Source: Acidimicrobiales bacterium (GTDB lineage Bacteria; Actinomycetota; Acidimicrobiia; Acidimicrobiales; Palsa-688). Taken from it: a stretch of DNA of 9,988 nucleotides. Below, in pieces: positions 1 through 5,934 of the stretch; the first letter of the stretch is position 1, and the number at the start of each line of letters is the position of its first letter. The stretch spans positions 1 through 9,988 of the forward strand of contig JASHVH010000475.1 in NCBI GenBank assembly GCA_030039575.1, written 5' to 3'. Below the pieces are notes generated by a model. The model saw only the letters and a list, made by a program, of their open reading frames with translations, did no database searches and was not told where the DNA came from. A program made the translations under genes and the position numbers.

Positions 1-1198
1 GGACTGGCGCCAGCATCGGGATAGTGATGCGCCTGAATGTCTGAAATGAGGTGGCGCCGTCCACCTCAGCCGCTTCCAGTACCTCCCGGTCCAGCGCCGC
101 CAGGCCTGCCGCCACCACGACCATAGTGAAGCCGGCCCATATCCAAAGGTAAGCCAGGATCATGGAAATTGTGACCAGCGGCACGCTGAGCAGAGCCTGT
201 CCCGTCTGGCTGAGGCTGCTCGTCGGGGTGAGCGACTGCCCGCCGAGCCAGGCGATACCGGTGAAGCCGGGCTGGAAATTGGACCCGGAGATCCTGACGT
301 GAAAATCCCCCTTGCCCACGTTGGGGAACGTGAAATTGCCGTGGCTGTTGGTAGTAGCGCTGGCCACGCTGCTCCCGTGGCTGTCTATCAAGGCCACATG
401 GACGTTGGGCAGCCCGTCCTCGTCCGGGAACACGTCGGTCGTGTTCGTCGGGTTCGAGGGCGAGAACGCTCGCCAGACCAGGCCGTTCACGTCACCGGGG
501 GACGATGTGGGGACTTTTGCCGGTAAGGCCCCGAGAGCAGCCAGAGCGGTCGGGCTGATCCCCGTCAGGCCCATTTTAAGCGTCCCGCCGGCGGCCACAC
601 TGTGGGTGCTCTGCAGTGACCCGTTGGGCCCCGCGGCCACCCCGCTGGCAGCCAGGGAGGCCGCTGTTTGGCCGGCGGTGAGCGGGTAGGCGCCGGGCGG
701 GTTGAACCAGTCGCTGACGGTCTGGATGACGGCGTTGACGGCCCCGATCTGAGGGTTCAGGTTGAAAATCTGCGTATAAATCAGCGACGATGCCGTCACG
801 CTGAAAACGATCGGGAGGAAGATGATCGTCTTGAACGCCGTCGACCAACGGATTTTTTCCGTCAGCACGGCCAGCACAAGGCCGAGCACGGTGACTACGA
901 AGGGGAAGACCAGGACCCAGATGATGTTGTTGCGCAGAGCAATGAGGGTGTCGGCCGTCGAGAACAGCGATTTGTAATTGGCGAAGCCGACCGCCTTGGT
1001 CGCCGTTTCGTTGAGGAAGCTGTCGCGGATGGTGATGATCGCCGGGTATATGACGATCGCCAGGAGAAGTATGCCCGCCGGCAGTAGGAACCCCAGGGAG
1101 GTCAGGTGCTCGCGGAAACCCCGGTGGCCTCCCTGACGTCCGTTAGCGCCTTTCTGTTCCTCGACCGGCGCTGTTTCTGGTGCAACGACTACTGCCAT
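1..1198 (-). CDS. AglF/MalF-like sugar ABC transporter permease with extracellular insertion domain (3' end missing)
   Basis: This is an inner-membrane permease of a carbohydrate importer (binding-protein-dependent permease family, MalF/AglF side). From the ATG at 1198, 399 residues are visible before the window ends. A charged cytoplasmic N-terminus (1-32) precedes helices at about 33-57, 93-112 and 122-145. The segment NPQIGAVNAVI (148-158) is typical of AglF/MalF relatives. A further helix lies at about 337-366, followed by the cytoplasmic EAA loop that contacts the ATPase (EAAEVDGATSFQTFRRITIP, 375-394). Between helices 3 and 4, residues about 165-315 form a large soluble insertion not found in a standard permease. 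A weak ribosome site (GAAGGA, 9 nt before ATG) is visible. It lies downstream of the binding-protein gene, as in agl/mal operons. The last helices are outside the window. The family call is strong; alpha-glucoside specificity is inferred from the neighbour. Confidence 0.9.
   Translation of the reverse strand, partial: MAVVVAPETAPVEEQKGANGRQGGHRGFREHLTSLGFLLPAGILLLAIVIYPAIITIRDSFLNETATKAVGFANYKSLFSTADTLIALRNNIIWVLVFPFVVTVLGLVLAVLTEKIRWSTAFKTIIFLPIVFSVTASSLIYTQIFNLNPQIGAVNAVIQTVSDWFNPPGAYPLTAGQTAASLAASGVAAGPNGSLQSTHSVAAGGTLKMGLTGISPTALAALGALPAKVPTSSPGDVNGLVWRAFSPSNPTNTTDVFPDEDGLPNVHVALIDSHGSSVASATTNSHGNFTFPNVGKGDFHVRISGSNFQPGFTGIAWLGGQSLTPTSSLSQTGQALLSVPLVTISMILAYLWIWAGFTMVVVAAGLAALDREVLEAAEVDGATSFQTFRRITIPMLAPV
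254..706 (-). other. Inserted extracellular domain of the permease (prealbumin-like/SdrD-B-like beta-sandwich candidate)
   Basis: Residues about 165-315 of the permease. The first half (165-232) is rich in Ala, Gly, Ser and Thr. The second half (about 235-308) begins GDVNGLVWRAFSPSN, continues through DEDGLPNVHVALIDSHG and SATTNSHGNFTFPNV, and ends KGDFHVRISGSNF. This pattern (G-x-V-x-D..DGLPNV-x-V-x-L-x-D..G-x-F-x-F-x-N-V..G.Y/F-x-V) is typical of carboxypeptidase-regulatory-like or SdrD-B-like seven-strand domains. Topology places it outside the cell. It is in frame with both flanking helices, so it is not a frameshift artefact. Confidence 0.7.
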
Positions 1199-1341
1199 CT
1201 TCACCAGTCCTTCGTCGAAGGCCCGGGGCACAGGTCCGTTTTCAGGCCGTGCCCCGGGCTGTTCGAGCCCTACTTTAGCATCGCGTTAGCGCGCTTGCCT
1301 CCTGATCAATGCGCATTTTCCGTTAGTCGGTTGGCTGGCGA
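1199..1341 (-). promoter_or_regulatory. Intergenic stem-loop region between binding protein and permease
   Basis: The 143-bp gap contains a perfect 11-bp inverted repeat (GCCCGGGGCAC at 1221-1231 against GTGCCCCGGGC at 1249-1259) with a 17-nt loop. On the minus strand no T-run follows, so it is not a classical intrinsic terminator. Directly after it, a second small palindrome (1209-1221, 5-bp stem, 3-nt loop) covers the permease ribosome site. In many binding-protein-dependent operons a stem-loop here protects the upstream mRNA and keeps the permease less abundant than the binding protein. That role is inferred. No ORF is credible in this gap. Confidence 0.6.
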
Positions 1342-2751
1342 TCAGTGGCCCAATGCCGCGGTGGCCTGCTTTTGCATCGTCGCCTCGATGGACGAGATGC
1401 TGCTGGCGCTCGGGTTCTTGACGAAGTTGAGCATGTCTTGCCACAGGCTCGGCTCCCAGCTGCCCTGCTGGTCGTCCAGGCTGAAGACGAAGCTGGTCGC
1501 GTGGATCAGTTCGTCGGCGTCAGCCTTGGTGACCGGGTCCGGGTAATCCGAAAGCGGGACGAGCTTGTTGGGGGATGCGAAGCCTCCGAGGTGAGCCCAG
1601 ATGTCGCCGGCCTCGGGGCTGCCAAGGTACTTTACGAGCGCCTTGGCCTGCGGGGTCGACCTGAGCAGCATGGCTACGTCACCCGAGCCCTGGATGGCCG
1701 AGTTGTTCTTCTGGTCGGCGGCTGGGGCCGGGAAGGGGAAGAAGTCGTAGCAGGGGCTATCAGCCGGGTTGGCCGTGCACTTCTTACCACCGGCGGCCAC
1801 GGTCCCTGCCGTAGCCGAGGGCTCGTTGGAGGTGATCTCGGAGACGACGAAGTCGGCTTCGATCACCATGGCCGCTTGGGGCATGGTGCCGGGCTTCGGG
1901 AACACCTTGTCCGCGCACAGCGGGTAGGTCTCCGAAAGGGCGCCCTTGGTCCCTCCGAGCAAGTAGGACGGGTTGCCGACCAGTTGGGCCAGCGTGGTGA
2001 ACGCCGTCGTGACCGTGGGGCTGGTCCACGGGATGTCGTGCTTGGCCAATGCGTCATAGCTGGCGGCGCCGGCCGTCTTCAGGTACACGTTCTGCCAGAG
2101 GTCGGCGACCGGCCAACCGATGTCGGTGCAGAGCGAGAAGGGAGTGATCCCGGCTGCCTTAAGGGTGGCGGCATCGGCGAGCAGCCCCTGCCACGTAGTG
2201 GGAGTGCTCTTTATGCCGGCAGCGGCGAACTCGGCCGGGTTGTACCAGATGGTGTTCTTGTTGGCGCCCTTGAACCAGACGCCATAAAGCTTGCCGTCGT
2301 AGGTGACGAGGTCGTTCCAGGCCGTCCCGTAGTCACTCGCTTCGCTCCCGATGACGGAGTTGAGCGGCTGGATTTCGTGCTTGGCGGCCAAGGCGAGCAG
2401 GGTGCCCGGGTCGGGCACGAGGGCCACCTGGGGAGGCGCCCCGCCGGCGACCGCGGCGTCGATCGCCGTGTCCATGTTGCTGCCCTTACCGCTGTAGTTG
2501 ACCGTGATCCCGGTCTCGTCCTCGAAGGGGGACAGCACCGCCTGGAAGTCCTCCTGCTCGGTGCTGGTCCATTCTGCCCATACGTTCACCGACCCGCCGA
2601 TGTGCGACAGGCTGGCGCTCTTGGTCGAAGCGCTGGCGGCCGTGGCTGGCACTACGACTGCGGTCCCAACGGCCAGCAGCCCAGTCATTGCCGCTACAGA
2701 CAGCGGCTTGCGCCTCCACCACCCCGACAGATCCGCCCTGGTCTGTGTCAT
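1342..2751 (-). CDS. AglE-like alpha-glucoside-type ABC transporter solute-binding protein
   Basis: This is an extracytoplasmic sugar-binding protein (family 1, COG1653 type) that delivers ligand to the neighbouring permease. The 469-residue product starts at ATG 2751, chosen because GGAGG lies 7 nt upstream (2759-2763) and a signal peptide follows at once. The longer reading frame to 2904 has no such support. Residues 1-42 form a Sec signal (WWRRK, hydrophobic 17-36, likely cut near ATAASAS). The mature part opens GGSVNVWAEWTSTEQEDF and continues with GAPPQVALVPDPG (104-116). Near the C-terminus, LGSPEAGDIWAHLGGFASPN (376-395) and YPDPVTKADADELIHATSF (403-421) closely resemble AglE relatives. 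Four cysteines (208, 279, 325, 334) could form two disulfides. There is no lipobox cysteine, which is odd for a Gram-positive binding protein. The family is confident; the actual ligand is inferred. Confidence 0.92.
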   Translation of the reverse strand: MTQTRADLSGWWRRKPLSVAAMTGLLAVGTAVVVPATAASASTKSASLSHIGGSVNVWAEWTSTEQEDFQAVLSPFEDETGITVNYSGKGSNMDTAIDAAVAGGAPPQVALVPDPGTLLALAAKHEIQPLNSVIGSEASDYGTAWNDLVTYDGKLYGVWFKGANKNTIWYNPAEFAAAGIKSTPTTWQGLLADAATLKAAGITPFSLCTDIGWPVADLWQNVYLKTAGAASYDALAKHDIPWTSPTVTTAFTTLAQLVGNPSYLLGGTKGALSETYPLCADKVFPKPGTMPQAAMVIEADFVVSEITSNEPSATAGTVAAGGKKCTANPADSPCYDFFPFPAPAADQKNNSAIQGSGDVAMLLRSTPQAKALVKYLGSPEAGDIWAHLGGFASPNKLVPLSDYPDPVTKADADELIHATSFVFSLDDQQGSWEPSLWQDMLNFVKNPSASSISSIEATMQKQATAALGH

Positions 2752-2758
2752 GTTGATA

Positions 2759-2763
2759 CCTCC
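2759..2763 (-). promoter_or_regulatory. Ribosome binding site of the solute-binding protein gene
   Basis: On the minus strand GGAGG is preceded by an A-run and sits 7 nt before ATG 2751. It is the strongest Shine-Dalgarno in the window and fixes the start codon over the in-frame upstream ATG at 2904. Confidence 0.85.
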
Positions 2764-2846
2764 GTTTTTTGGGCCTCGGGTATTGCCGAGTTCCGGCGAC
2801 CGCCAATGGCGGATCAGGCGTACTGTAGCGGGCATCGTTGTCTGTA

Positions 2847-2893
2847 ATTGTTCAGGCCGGCATAATTTGGCTCTGACCTGCGGATTGTTCAGG
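2847..2893. repeat. Direct repeat ATTGTTCAGG x2
   Basis: Two exact 10-bp copies, at 2847-2856 and 2884-2893, with starts 37 bp apart (about 3.5 helical turns). They lie in the region upstream of the binding-protein gene and are candidate operator half-sites. Confidence 0.5.
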
Positions 2894-2911
2894 AGAATCC
2901 CCACTTACCCG

Positions 2912-2935
2912 ATTAAGCTGAGCAGACGGCTTAAT
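2912..2935. repeat. Inverted repeat ATTAAGC-N10-GCTTAAT
   Basis: Perfect 7-bp arms around a 10-bp spacer, about 35 bp past the lysR stop codon. The AT-rich arms and lack of a T-run make a transcription terminator unlikely. A dimeric regulator site is a better guess. Confidence 0.45.
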
Positions 2936-2970
2936 TATTCAAGCGGCTGCTCGGAGGCCCTTTTGCTCGA

Positions 2971-3903
2971 TTATCGGGCGGCTTCGTGCAGGTGGGTGTG
3001 AGTGGCCAGGTACTGGGGGACGACGGACTCCAGCACCGCTATGACCGCTTGCGTGGAGGCGCTCGGCTTGCCCCGTTTGCGCAGCGCCATGCCAACGTGA
3101 CGTAGAGGAAGGCCGTCGACACTGATCGTGCAGTAGCCCTCCGGCAGGTCGGAGAGCCCCTCCGGCAAATCCCAAAGGGTGGTGGCCGGCAGCAACGCCG
3201 GGCCGTACCCCCGCAACGCCAGTGTGGCCAGCAACCGCAAGCCATCGATGTCGGCCTTGGAGTACAGCGTCATGCCGGCCTGGTGGGCCGCCTCATCGAG
3301 TTCCTGGCGGAAGCCGGTGCGCGGCGCCGGCAGGATCAGCTCAACGCCTTCGAGGTCTTTGATATGGAGCTCGTCGGCCACGGCCAGGGGGTGGTCCTTC
3401 GAGATCAAAAGGACGATGTCTTCGTCGAAAAGCGGCCGCAGTTTAAGTTCCGGCGTCGACAGCGGCAGGTTGACGACGGCACAGTCGAGGCCTCCGGCGG
3501 CCAGCAAGACCCCGAGAGCGGACGACGTCGCCTCGGTGGTCACCAGCCTGACTGCGGGGTGGGCTGACGCCAGTTTGTCCAGCAAAAGTGGCACCAGCCA
3601 ACGGGCCGTGGTGGCAATCATCCCGAGGCGCACGCTGCCGACCACCTCAGCCCGAAGGGCCGCCACGTCTGCCACTATCGCCTCGAGCTCGGCCTGGACC
3701 GCACGAGCCCGGGCTTCAACGGCGGCCCCTTCTTCGGTTAGCCGCCCGGTCTGGCGGTCGACCAGCACCACCCCGAGTTCGCGCTCGAGGCGCTTGATGT
3801 GGCCGGAAATGTTTGATTGGACCGTGTGCAAGGACGCGGCGGCCCCCGAAAAACTACCGGAATCGGCAATAGCGACTAGAGCCGCCAGCTGGCGCAGGTC
3901 CAC
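2971..3903 (-). CDS. LysR-type transcriptional regulator
   Basis: This is a DNA-binding regulator of 310 residues, the usual length of the family. The N-terminal winged helix-turn-helix reads MDLRQLAALVAIADSGSFSG, then AAASLHTVQSNISGHIKRLE (21-40), and RELGVVLVDRQTGRLTEEG (41-59). A linker helix follows (60-88), then the periplasmic-binding-protein-like effector domain from about 90 to 300. The start is a GTG at 3903; it fits the invariant family N-terminus, but no good Shine-Dalgarno precedes it, so leaderless translation is possible. It is divergent from the membrane-protein gene (75 bp apart) and lies 219 bp upstream of the sugar-transporter genes in the same direction. LysR proteins commonly control a divergent neighbour, so its target could be either side. 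Its effector is unknown. Confidence 0.93.
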   Translation of the reverse strand: MDLRQLAALVAIADSGSFSGAAASLHTVQSNISGHIKRLERELGVVLVDRQTGRLTEEGAAVEARARAVQAELEAIVADVAALRAEVVGSVRLGMIATTARWLVPLLLDKLASAHPAVRLVTTEATSSALGVLLAAGGLDCAVVNLPLSTPELKLRPLFDEDIVLLISKDHPLAVADELHIKDLEGVELILPAPRTGFRQELDEAAHQAGMTLYSKADIDGLRLLATLALRGYGPALLPATTLWDLPEGLSDLPEGYCTISVDGLPLRHVGMALRKRGKPSASTQAVIAVLESVVPQYLATHTHLHEAAR

Positions 3904-3978
3904 ATGGCCAGTATGGCTGGGAGGAAGGGGCGAGTTGTGTTGCCCTCCGGCTGGCAGCGGGTATTTGATTGAGGGGTT
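3904..3978. promoter_or_regulatory. Divergent promoter region between lysR-type gene and membrane-protein gene
   Basis: A 75-bp gap must hold the promoters for both directions unless each lies inside a gene. For the plus strand a weak pair is visible: TTGCCC (3940-3945), 16-bp spacer, TATTTG (3962-3967), which would give a very short leader. GAGGGG at 3971-3976 is only 2 nt from the ATG at 3979, unusually close for a ribosome site. No clear LysR palindrome was found. Confidence 0.3.
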
Positions 3979-4896
3979 ATGGCACTTCGACCCGACCCGG
4001 CCCCTGTAGAGGCTGCGCCTGACTGGCCCGTTTCAACCCTGGACCGCGAACCTCACCTGGACCTCGCCGCCGGATCTTGGTCTACCGGATCTTGGCCCGA
4101 GGGGCCCGGCCCTGCCGGAGCCCCGCCTGCGGGATCCCGGCCTGCTGGGCCCTCGTCCGTCGGGTCTCGGCCCATTGTCAACCTGGCCGCGGGGCCGGGG
4201 CAGCAGGTCATGACGCGGCCCAGCACCTGGAGCAGCGGCACCGACGCCGCTTCGTCGTCCCGCGAACCGCCACCGCCCGCCGGGGCGCCGGTGGCGGGTA
4301 CGGGGGTGGTCGCGTCGTTGCAGGCCCGGTCCCTCGGCGAGCTTGTGGGCGGCGCCATCGCCATTGGTTTCGTGTTCGTCGTGGCTGCCAGTGTGGTCAC
4401 CGCCTTTGCTCGCGTAGCCGGACAAGGGGTGCGGGCCAGGCTCCTGGTGGCCTTCAACTACTCGACCTTCCTGACGGCGGTGGCCTTGCTGTTCGGGTTG
4501 GTTTGCCTTCTCCTGCTCGGGCGTTCCGCGGCGAGAGGAGGATTGGCTCCGGTGAGCTCCGGTAGCCTGCTGAACAGGCCGGCCAAGGGGGTCATTGCGG
4601 CAGTGCTGGCGGCCGAGTCGGCCCTCGTTGGGCTCGGGAGCCTGGTCTCGTTCATCTTGTACTTGTCGCTGGCCGGGAGCCTGCCCGATGCGGGGGTGGG
4701 CCATATGCTGGCCGAGCTGGCCGCACTGCCGGTAGTGGCGGCAACCCTCTTATGGGGTTGGGCCGGGGGGACGGCGAAGCTGAGGCGCCTGTTTGGGGTC
4801 GGGAGCCCTCCGCCTCTCCCGGCCGGCGAGCTGAGGGTCACCAGCCCACCTACGCCGCCCTCCATACCCGGCACCAACGCCAACCCGGAGGATTAG
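3979..4896 (+). CDS. Hypothetical multi-pass membrane protein with Pro/Gly/Ser-rich N-terminus
   Basis: I do not recognise this 305-residue protein. Residues 1-115 are low-complexity and probably disordered, rich in Pro, Gly, Ala and Ser, with short repeats (GSWSTGSW at 32-39; PAG and GSRP units at 45-65). Four hydrophobic segments follow at about 122-144, 160-180, 204-232 and 242-262. The tail (275-305) is again Pro-rich and ends NPED. Basic residues after helix 1 (R145, R152, R154), helix 2 (R182, R186) and helix 4 (K267, R269, R270) give some topology signal. The membrane helices make this frame more credible than the Arg/Gly-rich antisense frames over the same bases. ATG 3979 is used for want of a better start; the true start could be further in. 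It stands alone on the plus strand, divergent from the LysR gene. Confidence 0.7.
   Translation: MALRPDPAPVEAAPDWPVSTLDREPHLDLAAGSWSTGSWPEGPGPAGAPPAGSRPAGPSSVGSRPIVNLAAGPGQQVMTRPSTWSSGTDAASSSREPPPPAGAPVAGTGVVASLQARSLGELVGGAIAIGFVFVVAASVVTAFARVAGQGVRARLLVAFNYSTFLTAVALLFGLVCLLLLGRSAARGGLAPVSSGSLLNRPAKGVIAAVLAAESALVGLGSLVSFILYLSLAGSLPDAGVGHMLAELAALPVVAATLLWGWAGGTAKLRRLFGVGSPPPLPAGELRVTSPPTPPSIPGTNANPED
4070..4095 (+). repeat. Short tandem repeat in the disordered N-terminus
   Basis: CCGGATCTTGG occurs at 4070-4080 and 4085-4095 (15-bp period), encoding GSWSTGSW. It suggests the low-complexity coding segment grows by slippage or small duplications. Confidence 0.6.
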
Positions 4897-4923
4897 CCCC
4901 GGCGCAGCGGGCGCCGAAGGGGC
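4896..4923. terminator. Candidate bidirectional hairpin between convergent genes
   Basis: GCCCC-GGCGC at 4896-4905 pairs with GCGCC (4911-4915) and GGGGC (4919-4923) around a 5-nt loop, with a 3-nt bulge. It sits in the 67-bp gap (4897-4963) between the ends of the membrane-protein and PlsC-type genes. There is no T-run on either strand, so factor-independent termination is uncertain, though T-poor hairpin terminators are reported in high-GC actinobacteria. Confidence 0.4.
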
Positions 4924-4963
4924 CCGAGCGACGCTCAGAGGGTTGCCGGGTGCTGGTCGCCTC

Positions 4964-5914
4964 TCAAGGCCTCGGAGGCCACCGCTTCTGGTCAGCGGAC
5001 GAGCGGGCTCGCGCCCCGTCCTTGGGTGACGGGCCGAGCGCCCACGCCCGGCGCCACGGCGAGGCCTCGGGGCCGGTAAGCGATGGTGTGCTCCCTTTGG
5101 CGGCTCGCCGGCGGGCGGACCACCAATCGGACGTCGTTTCGTCGGCCAGGGCGGCAATGGCCGCCTCGAGGCGGCCGACAAGCTGCCGGGCGGGCAGGTC
5201 AGGGACGATGGGCGCGCCAAAGGTGACCTTGGTGTCCCCCACGTAGAGGCGTTTGGCGCCCCGCGGTAGCAGGCGGCCGGTCCCTTTTATATGGACCGGG
5301 ACGAGCGGGCGGCCGCTGCGGGCGGCCAGCCAGGCTGCCCCTCCACGGTGAGCCTGGCCCCAACCGTCGGGGCTGCGGCCTCCCTCGGGGAATATCAAAA
5401 GGTTCCAACCGTCGGCTATGAGCGCCTCGGCCCGGTCGGCCGACTGACGGCTCACTCTGACCCGTTCGATGGGGACGGCATTTAGTGAAAAGGCAAAATA
5501 GGCGCCCTTCAGCTTCGAGTCAAAGAAATAATCGGCGGCCGCCAGCGTGACCAGTTTGTGCCGCCATGGTTCCGGCAGCACCGACAGCACGAGGGGGGCG
5601 TCGAGGTGGCTCAAGTGGTTGGCGGCAAAAATTACCGGAGCTTCCACATATTTAAAACGGTCGAGTCCTTCCACGGAGGGTTGAGCCACCGCGGTGGTGA
5701 GCGGCCTGGTGACGAGTTCGGTCCACGCCACCCGGGCCAGGCGGACCGAGTAGCGTCTGGCCCATTCGGTCTCGTAGTTAACGCCGAGGACCGACCGCCT
5801 TTTCGGCCGCGCCACCGACGCCGGCCACGTCGGCGACCCGAAAGGGAACGGAAGCGGCCGCCGCAACGCGGCCAGCCATTCGTCCCTTTTTTCCCTATCG
5901 GACCTAATGGACAT
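4964..5914 (-). CDS. PlsC-type lysophospholipid/1-acylglycerol-3-phosphate acyltransferase
   Basis: This acyltransferase (LPLAT family) would move an acyl group from acyl-CoA or acyl-ACP to a lysophospholipid or a similar alcohol. From ATG 5914 it has 316 residues. The catalytic H-x4-D motif is NHLSHLD (99-105). The glycerol-phosphate-binding motif is FPEGGRS (175-181), preceded by the NAVPIER block (145-151), and VPVHIKGTG (205-213) is the later conserved strand. An N-terminal extension (1-60) and an Arg/Pro-rich tail (265-316) flank the domain. There is no obvious membrane helix, so peripheral membrane association is likely. The open frame continues upstream to 6394, but that part is antisense to the LarA-like gene and looks non-coding. 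The ATG is 8 bp after the previous stop codon, inside a duplicated 13-bp segment, and no strong ribosome site is visible. It is the last gene of the operon. Exact substrate unknown. Confidence 0.88.
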   Translation of the reverse strand: MSIRSDREKRDEWLAALRRPLPFPFGSPTWPASVARPKRRSVLGVNYETEWARRYSVRLARVAWTELVTRPLTTAVAQPSVEGLDRFKYVEAPVIFAANHLSHLDAPLVLSVLPEPWRHKLVTLAAADYFFDSKLKGAYFAFSLNAVPIERVRVSRQSADRAEALIADGWNLLIFPEGGRSPDGWGQAHRGGAAWLAARSGRPLVPVHIKGTGRLLPRGAKRLYVGDTKVTFGAPIVPDLPARQLVGRLEAAIAALADETTSDWWSARRRAAKGSTPSLTGPEASPWRRAWALGPSPKDGARARSSADQKRWPPRP

Positions 5915-5934
5915 TATGGAGCCTAATGGACATT
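5903..5934. repeat. 13-bp direct repeat spanning a stop/start junction
   Basis: CCTAATGGACATT occurs at 5903-5915 and 5922-5934 (19-bp period). Read on the minus strand, the upstream copy carries the end and TAG stop of the LarA-like gene. The downstream copy carries the ATG and first codons of the PlsC-type gene. Confidence 0.8.

Larger units (their letters stand above)
2764..2970 (-). promoter_or_regulatory. Probable promoter/operator region of the sugar transporter operon
   Basis: This gap between the lysR stop and the binding-protein gene is more AT-rich than its surroundings. It holds a direct repeat ATTGTTCAGG (2847-2856 and 2884-2893, 37 bp apart) and a perfect inverted repeat ATTAAGC-N10-GCTTAAT (2912-2935). 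The inverted repeat GGATT-N9-AATCC (2882-2900) overlaps one direct-repeat copy. Close to the start codon are two small palindromes in the presumed leader (2775-2790 and 2800-2812). No confident -10/-35 pair stands out. These are plausible regulator sites, but the cognate factor (the adjacent LysR or a distant sugar repressor) cannot be told from sequence. Confidence 0.45.

Noticed and set aside
1282..1293. CGCG-TTAG-CGCG palindrome in the gap between binding protein and permease, as a LacI-type operator
   Set aside because: It has only short GC-rich arms, common by chance at this base composition, and lies inside the operon rather than upstream of it.
2775..2790. CTCGG/CCGAG hairpin upstream of the binding-protein ribosome site, as a riboswitch or terminator
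   Set aside because: The stem is only 5 bp and is followed by an A-run, not a T-run, on the transcribed strand. Nothing matches a known riboswitch class.
1345..2847. 500-residue plus-strand open frame across the binding-protein gene
   Set aside because: It is antisense to a gene with a clear signal peptide, ribosome site and family motifs. Its product is Arg/Gly-rich without recognisable domains, as expected for the mirror of a GC-rich gene.
2752..2904. Longer start (ATG 2904) for the solute-binding protein
   Set aside because: It would bury the signal peptide 50 residues in, and it ignores the strong GGAGG before ATG 2751.
4033..4883. Minus-strand frames (223 and 141 residues) opposite the membrane protein
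   Set aside because: They are basic, Gly/Arg-rich and without motifs, while the plus frame has four clear hydrophobic helices. The plus frame is still not certain.
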